Below, piece by piece: positions 10,468 through 20,891 of a stretch of 64,000 nucleotides of DNA (position 1 is its first letter; each line of letters begins with the position of its first letter). The stretch is from Paracoccus denitrificans (GTDB lineage: Bacteria; Pseudomonadota; Alphaproteobacteria; Rhodobacterales; Rhodobacteraceae). The position numbers and the translations under genes were made by a program. The notes below the pieces were generated by a model, which did no database searches, was not told the DNA's origin, and saw only the letters and a program-made list of their open reading frames with translations. Location: assembly GCF_900100045.1 (NCBI RefSeq), contig NZ_FNEA01000011.1, positions 1-64,000 on the forward strand, given 5' to 3'.

Positions 10468-10499
10468 GGGCCGCCCTGAACCGGGCGGCCCATTCTTTT
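10468..10499 (+). terminator. Intrinsic terminator after lpd
   Basis: GGGCCGCCC (10468-10476) and GGGCGGCCC (10483-10491) form a perfect 9-bp stem with a 6-base loop, followed by ATTCTTTT. It lies 53 bases after the lpd stop and marks the end of the suc-lpd cluster. Confidence 0.85.
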
Positions 10500-10561
10500 G
10501 AATTCCCCGACTCTGGCGGCTGTGGCTAATCCTTCGGTCAATGAAAAGCCAAGGGGCAGTC

Positions 10562-11056
10562 ATGAAATCCATTATCGCATTGTTGGCGCTGGGCGGCGTG
10601 CTGGCTGTTGGCGCCTGCGGCGACAATCGGGTCGATCCCGACCGCCGCTATCTGGTCGAACCCCGCGCCTCGGCCGCCCAGGTCGCCGCGCTGCATCCGA
10701 ACGAGACGCCGGAACTGCGGCGGCTCATCAACAAATACGCCGCGGAATACGAGGTGCCGGTCGATCTGGTGCATCGCGTCATCATCCGCGAATCGACCCA
10801 TCGCCCCGGGGCCCGCAACGGCCCCTATTACGGGCTGATGCAGATCCTGCCCGCCACCGCGCGCGGCATGGGCTATCGCGGCTCGCCCGCCGGGCTGCTG
10901 GATGCCGAGACGAACCTGAAATACGGCGTCAAATACCTGCGCGGCGCCTATATGGTCGCCGACGGCAACAAGGATGCCGCGGTAAAGTGGTATGCCCGCG
11001 GCTATTACTACGAGGCCAAGCGCAAGGGCCTGCTGGAAGCAACCGGCCTGCGCTGA
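10562..11056 (+). CDS. Lytic transglycosylase (SLT domain) lipoprotein
   Basis: The protein is 164 residues from the ATG at 10562. It has a lipoprotein signal ending in the lipobox AVGAC (Cys19), so it should be anchored in the outer or inner membrane. The SLT domain covers about residues 52-155. The catalytic glutamate is E77 in IIRESTH, followed by the GLMQILPATA motif and the AAVKWYARGYY end. These enzymes cleave the MurNAc-GlcNAc bond of peptidoglycan to form 1,6-anhydroMurNAc. An ATG 21 bases upstream (10541) is in frame, but AGGGGC favours 10562. It is a single-gene unit between two terminators. Confidence 0.92.
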   Translation: MKSIIALLALGGVLAVGACGDNRVDPDRRYLVEPRASAAQVAALHPNETPELRRLINKYAAEYEVPVDLVHRVIIRESTHRPGARNGPYYGLMQILPATARGMGYRGSPAGLLDAETNLKYGVKYLRGAYMVADGNKDAAVKWYARGYYYEAKRKGLLEATGLR

Positions 11057-11078
11057 GGCGAGGGACAGCGGATCGCGG

Positions 11079-11101
11079 GGGCGGCCTTCGGGCCGCCCTT
11101 T
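11079..11101 (+). terminator. Intrinsic terminator (UUCG loop)
   Basis: GGGCGGCC (11079-11086), loop TTCG, GGCCGCCC (11091-11098), then TTT. This perfect 8-bp stem with a stable UUCG loop lies between the transglycosylase and the convergent acetyltransferase and probably serves the former. Confidence 0.85.
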
Positions 11102-11104
11102 GCA

Positions 11105-11545
11105 TTACAGCTTGCGATTGTAGCGGATAAAGGGCGACTTCTGCCCCACGCGGTCGTAAAGCATGCGGCCCGGATAGTTGTCCTCGGCCGTCAGCCAATA
11201 GACGGCGGGAGAGCCGGCACGATCCGCCTCGGCATAGACGGCCTCGATCAGGGCGCGGGCGATGCCCCGGCCGCGGGCCTCGGGGGCGGTAAACAGGTCC
11301 TGCAGATAGCAGACCCCTTCGTCGCGCCACAGGTTCGGGTGAAAGACGTAATGCGTCAGCCCAACCAGCCGCCCGTCCGCCTCGGCCACCAGCCCGTGAA
11401 AGTCGCGCGGATCGCGCGCCATCAGCCGGGAAAAGGCACGGTCGTAAAAGGACGGCGGCCGGTCGTCGAAGCCGTAGAATGCCTGATAGGCCTCGTAAAG
11501 CCGCTGCCAGCCCTTGCGGTCCTCGGGGCGCAGAGCGCGGATCAT
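11105..11545 (-). CDS. GNAT-family N-acetyltransferase
   Basis: The 146-residue GNAT domain protein begins MIRALRPEDRKGW. The acetyl-CoA pyrophosphate-binding loop is APEARGRGIARALI (motif A, Q/RxxGxG/A), preceded by the LQDLFTAPE strand. The conserved C-terminal tyrosine region is GRMLYDRVGQKSPFIRY. The substrate cannot be deduced. It starts 11 bases after the end of the moxR-like gene on the same strand, so the two are probably co-transcribed. Confidence 0.88.
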   Translation of the reverse strand: MIRALRPEDRKGWQRLYEAYQAFYGFDDRPPSFYDRAFSRLMARDPRDFHGLVAEADGRLVGLTHYVFHPNLWRDEGVCYLQDLFTAPEARGRGIARALIEAVYAEADRAGSPAVYWLTAEDNYPGRMLYDRVGQKSPFIRYNRKL

Positions 11546-11556
11546 CGCTGCCGCCC

Positions 11557-12396
11557 TCAGCGTTGACGGCGGGCCATGAAGGCCAGCCGCTCGAACAGCG
11601 CCACGTCCTGTTCGTTCTTCAAGAGCGCGCCGTGCAGTTTCGGCAGCATCTCCCCGGCCGGACGCTTCAGGTCCTCGGGCGACAGATCCTCGGCCAGGAT
11701 CAGCTTGAGCCAGTCCAGAAGTTCGCTGGTCGAAGGCTTTTTCTTCAGCCCCTGCACCTCGCGCAGTTCCAGGAACTGGCTCAGCGCCTCGTCGAGGATG
11801 CGATGCTTCAGGCCGGGATAATGCACCTCGACGATGCGCTTCAACGTCTCGGCATCGGGAAAGCGGATATAGTGGAAAAAGCAGCGGCGCAGAAAGGCGT
11901 CCGGCAGTTCCTTTTCGTTGTTCGAGGTGATGATGACCACGGGCCGGTGCCGCGCCTGAACCATCTCTCCGGTCTCGTAGACATGGAACTCCATGCGGTC
12001 GAGTTCCTGCAGCAGGTCGTTGGGGAATTCGATATCGGCCTTGTCGATCTCGTCGATCAGCAACACGACCTTGCCCGGCGCCTCGAAAGCCTGCCACAGC
12101 TTGCCCTTGCGGATGTAGTTCGCAATATCGTGAACCCGCGCCTCGCCCAGCTGGCTGTCGCGCAGCCGCGACACGGCGTCGTATTCGTAAAGCCCCTGCT
12201 GCGCGCGGGTGGTCGATTTCACGTTCCATTCGACGATGGGCAGGTCCAGGCTGGCGGCCACCTGCCGCGCCAGTTCGGTCTTGCCCGTGCCCGGCTCGCC
12301 CTTGACCAGCAAGGGCCGTTCCAGCGTGATCGCCGCGTTCACGGCCATGGCCAGATCGGGGGGCGCCACATAGGTTTCGGTCGAGGAAAACTGCAT
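11557..12396 (-). CDS. MoxR-type AAA+ ATPase
   Basis: The 279-residue protein has Walker A GEPGTGKT (residues 33-40), Walker B VVLLIDEIDKAD and a sensor-1 IITSNNEKELPDAFLRRC. It belongs to the MoxR/CoxD-like AAA+ group, which usually works with a von Willebrand A-domain partner in metal-centre or complex maturation. No VWA gene is in this window, so the target is unknown. The gene is divergent from dksA and followed by the acetyltransferase. Confidence 0.92.
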   Translation of the reverse strand: MQFSSTETYVAPPDLAMAVNAAITLERPLLVKGEPGTGKTELARQVAASLDLPIVEWNVKSTTRAQQGLYEYDAVSRLRDSQLGEARVHDIANYIRKGKLWQAFEAPGKVVLLIDEIDKADIEFPNDLLQELDRMEFHVYETGEMVQARHRPVVIITSNNEKELPDAFLRRCFFHYIRFPDAETLKRIVEVHYPGLKHRILDEALSQFLELREVQGLKKKPSTSELLDWLKLILAEDLSPEDLKRPAGEMLPKLHGALLKNEQDVALFERLAFMARRQR

Positions 12397-12557
12397 TCGC
12401 CTGTCCTTTGCGCAATCTGCGCGACCCTAGCCAGCACCCGCCGCCTTCGCAAGCCGCGGGGCACAACCTGTCGGAATGGCCTAGTGACAATTGGTCTGCC
12501 ATACTTTATGGGGGCCGCAAGGATCGGGCATCCAGTCGCCCGGCTCCCGGAGGAACG

Positions 12558-12980
12558 ATGAAAGCCCAGACCTTTCTGCCCGAAGATTATCGCCCCGCCG
12601 AAGACGAACCTTTCATGAACGAGCGGCAACTCGAATATTTCCGCCGCAAACTGATCGCATGGAAGCAGGAACTTCTGGACCAATCCGCCGAGACACTGGA
12701 AGGCTTGCAGGACAGCGCCCGCAACGTGCCCGATCTGGCCGACCGCGCCTCCGAGGAAACGGACCGCTCGCTGGAGCTGCGCACCCGCGACCGCCAGCGC
12801 AAGCTGGTCAGCAAGATCGACGCAGCGCTGCGGCGGATCGAAACCGGCGAATACGGCTATTGCGAAATGACGGGCGAGCCGATCAGCCTAAAGCGGCTGG
12901 ACGCGCGCCCCATCGCCACCATGACGCTGGAAGCGCAGGAACGCCACGAGCGGCGCGAGCGCGTGCATCGCGACGACTGA
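12558..12980 (+). CDS. dksA: DksA-type RNA polymerase-binding transcription factor, one-cysteine form
   Basis: The 140-residue protein starts at 12558 after GGAGG. It has the long N-terminal coiled coil and keeps the tip residues Asp59 and Asp62 in DLADRA, which reach the polymerase secondary channel. In E. coli DksA the zinc finger is Cys-x2-Cys-x17-Cys-x2-Cys. Here it reads Cys102-x2-Thr105-x17-Thr123-x2-Ala126, so it cannot hold zinc in the classical way. Zinc-independent one-Cys DksA proteins are known, including in Rhodobacter and in P. aeruginosa DksA2. It is expected to act with ppGpp on rRNA and amino acid promoters. Confidence 0.93.
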   Translation: MKAQTFLPEDYRPAEDEPFMNERQLEYFRRKLIAWKQELLDQSAETLEGLQDSARNVPDLADRASEETDRSLELRTRDRQRKLVSKIDAALRRIETGEYGYCEMTGEPISLKRLDARPIATMTLEAQERHERRERVHRDD

Positions 12981-12984
12981 ACGC

Positions 12985-13006
12985 CGGCCCCTGCGGGGGC
13001 CGCTTT
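12985..13006 (+). terminator. Probable terminator hairpin after dksA
   Basis: CGGCCCC (12985-12991) pairs with GGGGCCG (12996-13002) around TGCG, followed by CTTT. The U-tract is short, so it may be partial. The next gene starts 16 bases downstream. Confidence 0.5.
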
Positions 13007-13021
13007 CGCAGGTAAGGCGCC

Positions 13022-14143
13022 ATGTCCGGCCTGAAGCAGCATCCCGTCACCATCATCGGCGCAGGCGTGGCCGGCCTGACCGCCGCCTGCGCATTGGCGC
13101 AGCGCGGGGCGCAAGTCACGGTGCTGGAGCGCGCGGGCGCCCTGCGCGAGGTCGGCGCGGGCTTGCAGATTTCCCCCAATGCGGTGCGGGTGCTGGCGGC
13201 GCTGGGGCTGGAATCGCGGTTCCAGGCAATCTCGGTCCCCTCGGAGCGGGTCGAGCTTTGCGATTCCGTCGGTCGGCTTGTCGCGCGGCTGGACTTGGCA
13301 CGCCACCGCCCACGCGACCCGTTCCGCCTTGTTCACCGCGCCCGGCTGGTCGCGCTGCTGGAGGAAGCGGCGCGTGAAGCCGGCGCCCGCATCGAGCTGG
13401 GCCATGAGGTCGCGGACCCGCCCGATGTGCCGCTGCTGATCGGCGCGGATGGCGTGAAAAGCCGTTTGCGCCCGCAGCTGAACGGCGCCGAGACACCCTT
13501 CTTCACCGGCCAGACCGCCTGGCGCGCCCTGATCCCGGCCGATCCCGATGCCGCGCCCATGGTGCAGGTCTTCATGGGGCCGGGACGGCACCTGGTCAGC
13601 TATCCGCTGGGCCACGGCCAGCGCAACATCGTCGCCGTCGTCGAGCGCCCCGACTGGCACGAAGAGGGCTGGTCCATCCCCGGCGACCCCACCGAGCTGC
13701 GCGCTGCCTTCGCCCGTTTCGGCGGTCCCGTGCCGGGCTGGCTGGAACAGGTTCGGGAGGTCGGCATCTGGGGCCTGCACCGCCACCCGGTCGCCGCGCA
13801 TTGGCAGGACGGCAGGCGGGCGCTGATCGGCGATGCCGCGCATCCCACCCTGCCCTTCATGGCGCAAGGCGCGGTCATGGCGATCGAGGATGCCTGGGTG
13901 CTGGCCGCATGCCTTGACGCCGGTCCCGACCAGCAGGCGGCGCTGGCCCGCTTCCAGGCGCTGCGCCAGCCGCGTTGCCAGCGCATCGTCGAGGCGGCCA
14001 ACGCCAATGCCCGCAACTATCACCTGCGCGGCCCGACCCGCGCCGTCGCCCATGCCGGGCTGCGCGCGGTTTCTCGCCTTGCTCCCGCCCGGCTGATCGA
14101 GCGTTTCGCCTGGCTCTACGATTACGAGCCGACGGCGGTTTAG
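13022..14143 (+). CDS. FAD-dependent monooxygenase (UbiH/salicylate hydroxylase-like)
   Basis: The 373-residue protein has an N-terminal FAD-binding Rossmann motif (TIIGAGVAGLTAACALAQRG), followed by EVGAGLQISPNAVRVL. The second FAD motif is GDAAHPTLPFMAQGAVMAIEDAW. This layout is typical of class A single-component flavin monooxygenases such as salicylate or 6-hydroxynicotinate hydroxylases. The substrate cannot be named from sequence, and the lack of a catabolic neighbourhood gives no hint. A tightly placed AAGG ribosome-binding site precedes the ATG. Confidence 0.9.
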   Translation: MSGLKQHPVTIIGAGVAGLTAACALAQRGAQVTVLERAGALREVGAGLQISPNAVRVLAALGLESRFQAISVPSERVELCDSVGRLVARLDLARHRPRDPFRLVHRARLVALLEEAAREAGARIELGHEVADPPDVPLLIGADGVKSRLRPQLNGAETPFFTGQTAWRALIPADPDAAPMVQVFMGPGRHLVSYPLGHGQRNIVAVVERPDWHEEGWSIPGDPTELRAAFARFGGPVPGWLEQVREVGIWGLHRHPVAAHWQDGRRALIGDAAHPTLPFMAQGAVMAIEDAWVLAACLDAGPDQQAALARFQALRQPRCQRIVEAANANARNYHLRGPTRAVAHAGLRAVSRLAPARLIERFAWLYDYEPTAV

Positions 14144-14164
14144 GAAAACCGCCGCCGGCTTTCT
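14133..14164 (+). terminator. Terminator hairpin overlapping the monooxygenase stop codon
   Basis: CGGCGGTTT (14133-14141) pairs with AAACCGCCG (14146-14154) around AGGA, followed by CCGGCTTTCT. The stem includes the end of the upstream reading frame. It sits between convergent genes and could also act for glmM on the other strand. Confidence 0.55.
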
Positions 14165-14225
14165 GGTTGCCCAAAGACGTATGCCGAGGCCGCCACCAAG
14201 GGCAGCGCGGCAGCCAAGGCGCCCT

Positions 14226-15569
14226 TCAGGCCGCCTTTTCGACCGCCGCGACGATATCCTCCACGACCTCGCGCAGCACGGTTTCGTCCTCTGCCTCGGC
14301 CATGACCCGGATCAGGGGTTCGGTGCCGGACTTGCGGATCAGCACCCGGCCAGAGCCGTTCAGCCGCGCCTCGGCCCGCGCGATCTCGGCCTGCACGCTG
14401 TCCTTGGACAACGGATCGGCTCCGACGGCATAGCGCACGTTCTTCAGAAGCTGCGGCACCGGCTCGAACTGCGCCACCAGTTCCGAGGCGCGCTGGCCGC
14501 TGTCCGACAGCGCCGCCAGGAATTGCAGGCTGGCGATCAGCCCGTCGCCGGTGGTGGCGTAATCGGTCATCACGATATGACCCGACTGCTCGCCGCCCAG
14601 GTTGAAGCCCGCGCCGCGCATCCGCTCGACCACATAGCGATCGCCGACGGCGGTTCGTTCCAGCCGCAGCCCGCGGCCTTGCAGGAACCGTTCCAGGCCC
14701 AGATTCGACATCACCGTCGCCACCAGCGCGCCCCCGCGCAGCCGGCCCTGCGCCGCCCAGCGAGCGGCCAACAACGCCATGATCTGGTCGCCATCCGCCA
14801 CCTGGCCCTTTTCGTCCACGATCATCACCCGGTCGGCATCGCCGTCCAGGCTGATGCCCATGTCGGCGCCATGCTCCAGCACCGCGCGGGCGCAGGCCTC
14901 GGGATGGGTCGAGCCCAGCCCGTCATTGATGTTGTGCCCGTTCGGGGAAACGCCCAGCGGGATCACTTCGGCGCCCAGTTCCCACAGCACGTCCGGGGCG
15001 GCGCGATAGGCGGCGCCGTTGGCGCAATCCACAACCACCTTCAGCCCCTCCAGCCGCTGGCCCGACGGGAAGGTGGTCTTGGCATATTCGACATAGCGCC
15101 CGCGCCCGTCGTCGATGCGCTTGGCGCGGCCGATGTTCTGCGGCTGGGCCGGGATGATCTCACCCGCCACGATGGCCTCGATCCGGGCCTCGGCCTCGTC
15201 GGACAGCTTGAACCCGTCCGGGCCGAAGAACTTGATGCCGTTGTCATGTGCCGGATTGTGGCTGGCCGAGATCATGATGCCCACATCCGCCCGCATCGAG
15301 CGGGTCAGATAGCCCACCGCCGGCGTCGGCACCGGCCCCAGCAGCAGCACGTTCATGCCGGTGCTGGTCAGCCCGGCGGTCAGCGCGTTCTCCAGCATAT
15401 AGCCCGACAGGCGGGTGTCCTTGCCGATGACGACGCGGTGGTGATCCTCGCCGCTCCGGCGGAAATAGCGGCCGGCGGCCGCGCCCAGGCGCAGCGCCAT
15501 CTCGGCCGTCATCGGATGGGTATTGGCGCGTCCACGGACGCCATCGGTGCCGAATAGTTTCCTGCTCAT
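14226..15569 (-). CDS. glmM: Phosphoglucosamine mutase
   Basis: The 447-residue alpha-D-phosphohexomutase has the phosphoserine loop ISASHNP (Ser103), the metal-binding DGDADR motif and the C-terminal phosphate-binding [12 protein letters not shown]. It converts glucosamine-6-phosphate to glucosamine-1-phosphate for UDP-GlcNAc, hence peptidoglycan and LPS synthesis. It begins 10 bases after folP, the same folP-glmM pairing seen in many proteobacteria. Confidence 0.96.
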   Translation of the reverse strand: MSRKLFGTDGVRGRANTHPMTAEMALRLGAAAGRYFRRSGEDHHRVVIGKDTRLSGYMLENALTAGLTSTGMNVLLLGPVPTPAVGYLTRSMRADVGIMISASHNPAHDNGIKFFGPDGFKLSDEAEARIEAIVAGEIIPAQPQNIGRAKRIDDGRGRYVEYAKTTFPSGQRLEGLKVVVDCANGAAYRAAPDVLWELGAEVIPLGVSPNGHNINDGLGSTHPEACARAVLEHGADMGISLDGDADRVMIVDEKGQVADGDQIMALLAARWAAQGRLRGGALVATVMSNLGLERFLQGRGLRLERTAVGDRYVVERMRGAGFNLGGEQSGHIVMTDYATTGDGLIASLQFLAALSDSGQRASELVAQFEPVPQLLKNVRYAVGADPLSKDSVQAEIARAEARLNGSGRVLIRKSGTEPLIRVMAEAEDETVLREVVEDIVAAVEKAA

Positions 15570-15579
15570 TTTGCCCCGC

Positions 15580-16551
15580 TCATCTTGTCTCTGCGGTTAC
15601 GGCCCGCCAAAGAGCGAGGCCCTGCCGTGTTTCTGCCGCGTCATGGACGCGGTGGATCTGTATCCCCTGCGCGATCCCGGCCAGCGTCAGCGCCAGCGTT
15701 CCCGCCACCCGGTCGGCCGGGCGCTCTGCCCCGCCGATGCTGCCGATGAACCGCTTGCGCGAAACCCCCAGCAGCACGGTGCAACCCAACCCATGGTAGA
15801 GCGAGATGCGCCGCAGGATGGCCAGATTATGCGCCTGCGTCTTGCCGAAACCAATGCCGGGATCGATCACGATCCTGTCGCGGGGGATGCCCGCCGCCTC
15901 GGCCCGCGCGATACGCTCGGCCAGGGCGTCGTAGACGTCCAGCAGCACATCGCCATAGGTCGGGTTGTCCTGCATGGTTTCGGGAATGCCCTGGGCGTGC
16001 ATCAGGCAGACCGGCACGCCGGCCGCCGCCACCAGCCCGGCCATGTCCGGGTCGAAGTCGAAGCCCGAAACATCGTTGACCAACCCCGCCCCGGCCACGA
16101 TGGCGGCCCGCGCCACCCCTGCCTTGCGGGTATCGATCGAGACCGCCGCCAGCCCCCGCGCCGCGGCAATGGCGGGGGCCACGCGGGCGATTTCCTCGGC
16201 CACCGGCACTTCGCGGGCACCCGGCCTGGTTGATTCGCCGCCGATATCCAGGATCTCGGCCCCCTGCCCGGCCAGCAGCCGCGCCTGCTCGGCCCCGTCA
16301 TAGCTTCCGCCGTCCGAGAAACTGTCGGGCGTGGCGTTGACGATCCCCATGATGCGGGGGCGATCCATGGAAAGGCCCAGAAGCGGCGCGCGAGGCGCGA
16401 TCAGCGCCGCCAGCACCGCCTCGGGGACGCTGTCCACCACGCGGGGCACCTCGCCGCGGCGCAAAAGCTCGAATTGCGAAAAGCGCACCCAACCGCCGGC
16501 CAATTGCCAGCGACCCGTCTCACAGGGAATGGGGCGAAAATAATCGGTCAT
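15580..16551 (-). CDS. folP: Dihydropteroate synthase
   Basis: The 323-residue protein is read from ATG at 16551. It has the signature [14 protein letters not shown], the pterin-binding [23 protein letters not shown] and the C-terminal DPGIGFGKT and [11 protein letters not shown] motifs. It joins 4-aminobenzoate to 6-hydroxymethyl-7,8-dihydropterin pyrophosphate in folate synthesis and is the sulfonamide target. An N-terminal 85-residue stretch precedes the TIM barrel, a little longer than in E. coli. The open frame extends further upstream, but that part overlaps folB. Confidence 0.95.
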   Translation of the reverse strand: MTDYFRPIPCETGRWQLAGGWVRFSQFELLRRGEVPRVVDSVPEAVLAALIAPRAPLLGLSMDRPRIMGIVNATPDSFSDGGSYDGAEQARLLAGQGAEILDIGGESTRPGAREVPVAEEIARVAPAIAAARGLAAVSIDTRKAGVARAAIVAGAGLVNDVSGFDFDPDMAGLVAAAGVPVCLMHAQGIPETMQDNPTYGDVLLDVYDALAERIARAEAAGIPRDRIVIDPGIGFGKTQAHNLAILRRISLYHGLGCTVLLGVSRKRFIGSIGGAERPADRVAGTLALTLAGIAQGIQIHRVHDAAETRQGLALWRAVTAETR

Positions 16552-16595
16552 GCTGCGCGTCTGTAAGCCGGCGGGCGGGCGATTCAAGCACGAAG

Positions 16596-17378
16596 TCAAA
16601 GATGCCCGGTCGGGACGCGGAAACCCGCCGGCAGCACCGGCTCCGGCGCACCCTCCGGCAGGGCCCAGTCGAGCCGGATCGCCCCCAGCCGCTCGGCCAG
16701 CCACAGCGCCAGCGCATGCGGCTCGGCCGGCAGGCCGGCCACGTCGCGCACCATGCGGGCCGGAGCCCAAACCACGGCGCGGCCCTCGCTTGCCGCCCAG
16801 TCAAGCTCGGTGCGACTGTCGGCCACGGTCAGGCCGAGATGGCCGGCCAAGGCCCAGGCGGCCTGGTCCAGCGCCAGCAATTCGATTTCGCGCGCGTTGC
16901 CGCCCTGCGGCAAAGGCAGGCCGGGCGCGTCGGGGACCAGCGCCACCGCGCCCTCGGGCAGCACCAGTTCGCGGCCGTGAAAGATCACCCGGATCGGCGC
17001 CTGGACCTGATCGGCCTTGACCCGGGGCTGGCGGCGCACCAGCGTCACCCCCAGCGCCCCGGGGATGCGGTCCAGCTTTTCGACCGTGACCGACACCTGC
17101 GCCGCACGCGGATGCGCCAGGATCTGCGCGGCGATCTTTTCGGCCAGCGTCTCCAGCAGGTCATAGCGGCGATCCGCCAGCCCCGCCGCCACCGCGCCGG
17201 TCAAGATGTCATAGGAAAGGATCCGGTCCACCTCGTCGTTTACGCCGACGACATGGGTGGCCAGCTCGACCTCGATGTCGAAGCGCAGCCGCTGCGGGTG
17301 ACCCCGCTCGGTCTGGAACGCGCCGATCTCGGCCGAAAGGACATAATCGCGCAGGTGGATACGGTCAGGCTGGTCCAT
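16596..17378 (-). CDS. folB: Dihydroneopterin aldolase fused to a C-terminal domain of unknown function
   Basis: The 260-residue protein starts MDQPDRIHLRDYVLSAEIGA at 17378. Residues 6-118 are a FolB domain, with the usual GHPQRLRFDIEVEL strand and the catalytic-lysine region VEKLDRIPGALGV (Lys101). FolB alone is about 120 residues. The remaining 140 residues form a separate domain with strands around VRVIFHGRELVLPEG-type sequence and helices such as EIELLALDQAAWALAGHLG, which I do not recognise. It could be a regulatory or second folate-related domain. The gene heads a folB-folP-glmM run on the minus strand. Confidence 0.88.
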   Translation of the reverse strand: MDQPDRIHLRDYVLSAEIGAFQTERGHPQRLRFDIEVELATHVVGVNDEVDRILSYDILTGAVAAGLADRRYDLLETLAEKIAAQILAHPRAAQVSVTVEKLDRIPGALGVTLVRRQPRVKADQVQAPIRVIFHGRELVLPEGAVALVPDAPGLPLPQGGNAREIELLALDQAAWALAGHLGLTVADSRTELDWAASEGRAVVWAPARMVRDVAGLPAEPHALALWLAERLGAIRLDWALPEGAPEPVLPAGFRVPTGHL

Positions 17379-17456
17379 GCCGCTCGTGTTTTCAGGAAAA
17401 CGGCCCCGCCGCAAGGGACAGGGCCGCGCATCGGGCAGCAGATTTGCGTCGCCGCC

Positions 17457-17996
17457 TCAGTTCGAGGCCAGCCGGCGATCCGAACGATAGAAGATGTGGC
17501 TGCCGATGCGGGTCGTGCGCTCGAACCGCTTGGACCACGAGGGCCGGACCGCGCGGGTATGGAAATAGGTCGCGCCGTTCGTCAGCGTGCGCGGGGCGCC
17601 GGCCAGGGCGGCCATGGCGACCTTCTGCACCCGGGCATAGGTACCTTTTTCGCGGATGCGGGCGCCCTTGTTATAGGTGAACTGGCCACGCTGGTTCACC
17701 ACGCCGCAGACGGTCTTTGGGAAACGCGGATGATCGACGCGGTTCAGGATCACCTCGGCGACGGCCTGCTGGCCCTGCACGCCTTCGCCGCGGGCCTCGA
17801 AATACAGCGCCTCGGACAGGCATTGCAGATCGGTAGGGTTGATCTGGACGGTCGCCTGGCGGGCGGCGCGTCCCTTCTTGGTTTCATATGCAACCTGGTG
17901 CTGCCCGTCGGCCATGGCCGGAACTGCTGCGACAGGCGAAAGAGCGACAGCCACACACACGGAAACGCGCGTCAGCCATGACTTGCTAATCGACAT
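17457..17996 (-). CDS. SleB-type cell wall hydrolase, exported
   Basis: The 179-residue protein is read from the ATG at 17996. It has a signal peptide (residues 1-28, ending PAMA) and a Hydrolase_2/SleB domain with LSEALYFEARGEGVQGQQAVAEVILNRV-type features, including the conserved EARGE glutamate and the AxVILNRV helix. Such enzymes act on peptidoglycan glycan strands. The open frame extends to 18062, but the signal peptide defines the start. It is separated from the upstream PPDK-like gene by about 230 bases. Confidence 0.88.
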   Translation of the reverse strand: MSISKSWLTRVSVCVAVALSPVAAVPAMADGQHQVAYETKKGRAARQATVQINPTDLQCLSEALYFEARGEGVQGQQAVAEVILNRVDHPRFPKTVCGVVNQRGQFTYNKGARIREKGTYARVQKVAMAALAGAPRTLTNGATYFHTRAVRPSWSKRFERTTRIGSHIFYRSDRRLASN

Positions 17997-18223
17997 GTTG
18001 GTCCTGTTTTCGGTCCGGGCCCGGCCCGGTCTGGTTCGTCGGAAGGGCCGCCCCGAGGTCACCTCACGGGCGGCGGTCTGGCGTTAGAGGCCCGAAACAG
18101 GACGGGACGGGCCAGCCCACATGGGCGTGAGTGGCGAGATTCACCTGAAATCAAGGGATTCTGGCGGAAACTCGCCGATGACAAATTGGATAACGGGCAA
18201 GTTCCGGCCAAAACCGGCGAGTC

Positions 18224-20785
<2,562 letters not shown>

Positions 20786-20833
20786 GATGCCGTCACATTA
20801 GGCATGGCAGGCGCATTGCTGCAAGTGCGAAGA

Positions 20834-20884
20834 GCGGGGGCCGACTGCCCCCGCACCCCCGTGAGTATTTATGAAACGGTGAAG
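20834..20884. repeat. Dispersed Rhodobacterales-type repeat, copy 1, with adjacent hairpin
   Basis: A GC-rich hairpin, GCGGGGGC (20834-20841) with GCCCCCGC (20847-20854), is followed at 20855-20884 by the repeat unit containing GTGAGTATTTATGAAACGG. It lies just past the glyS stop, in the same orientation relative to the gene end as copies 2 and 4. The hairpin may also act as terminator for glyS. Confidence 0.6.
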
Positions 20885-20891
20885 GGCCGAA

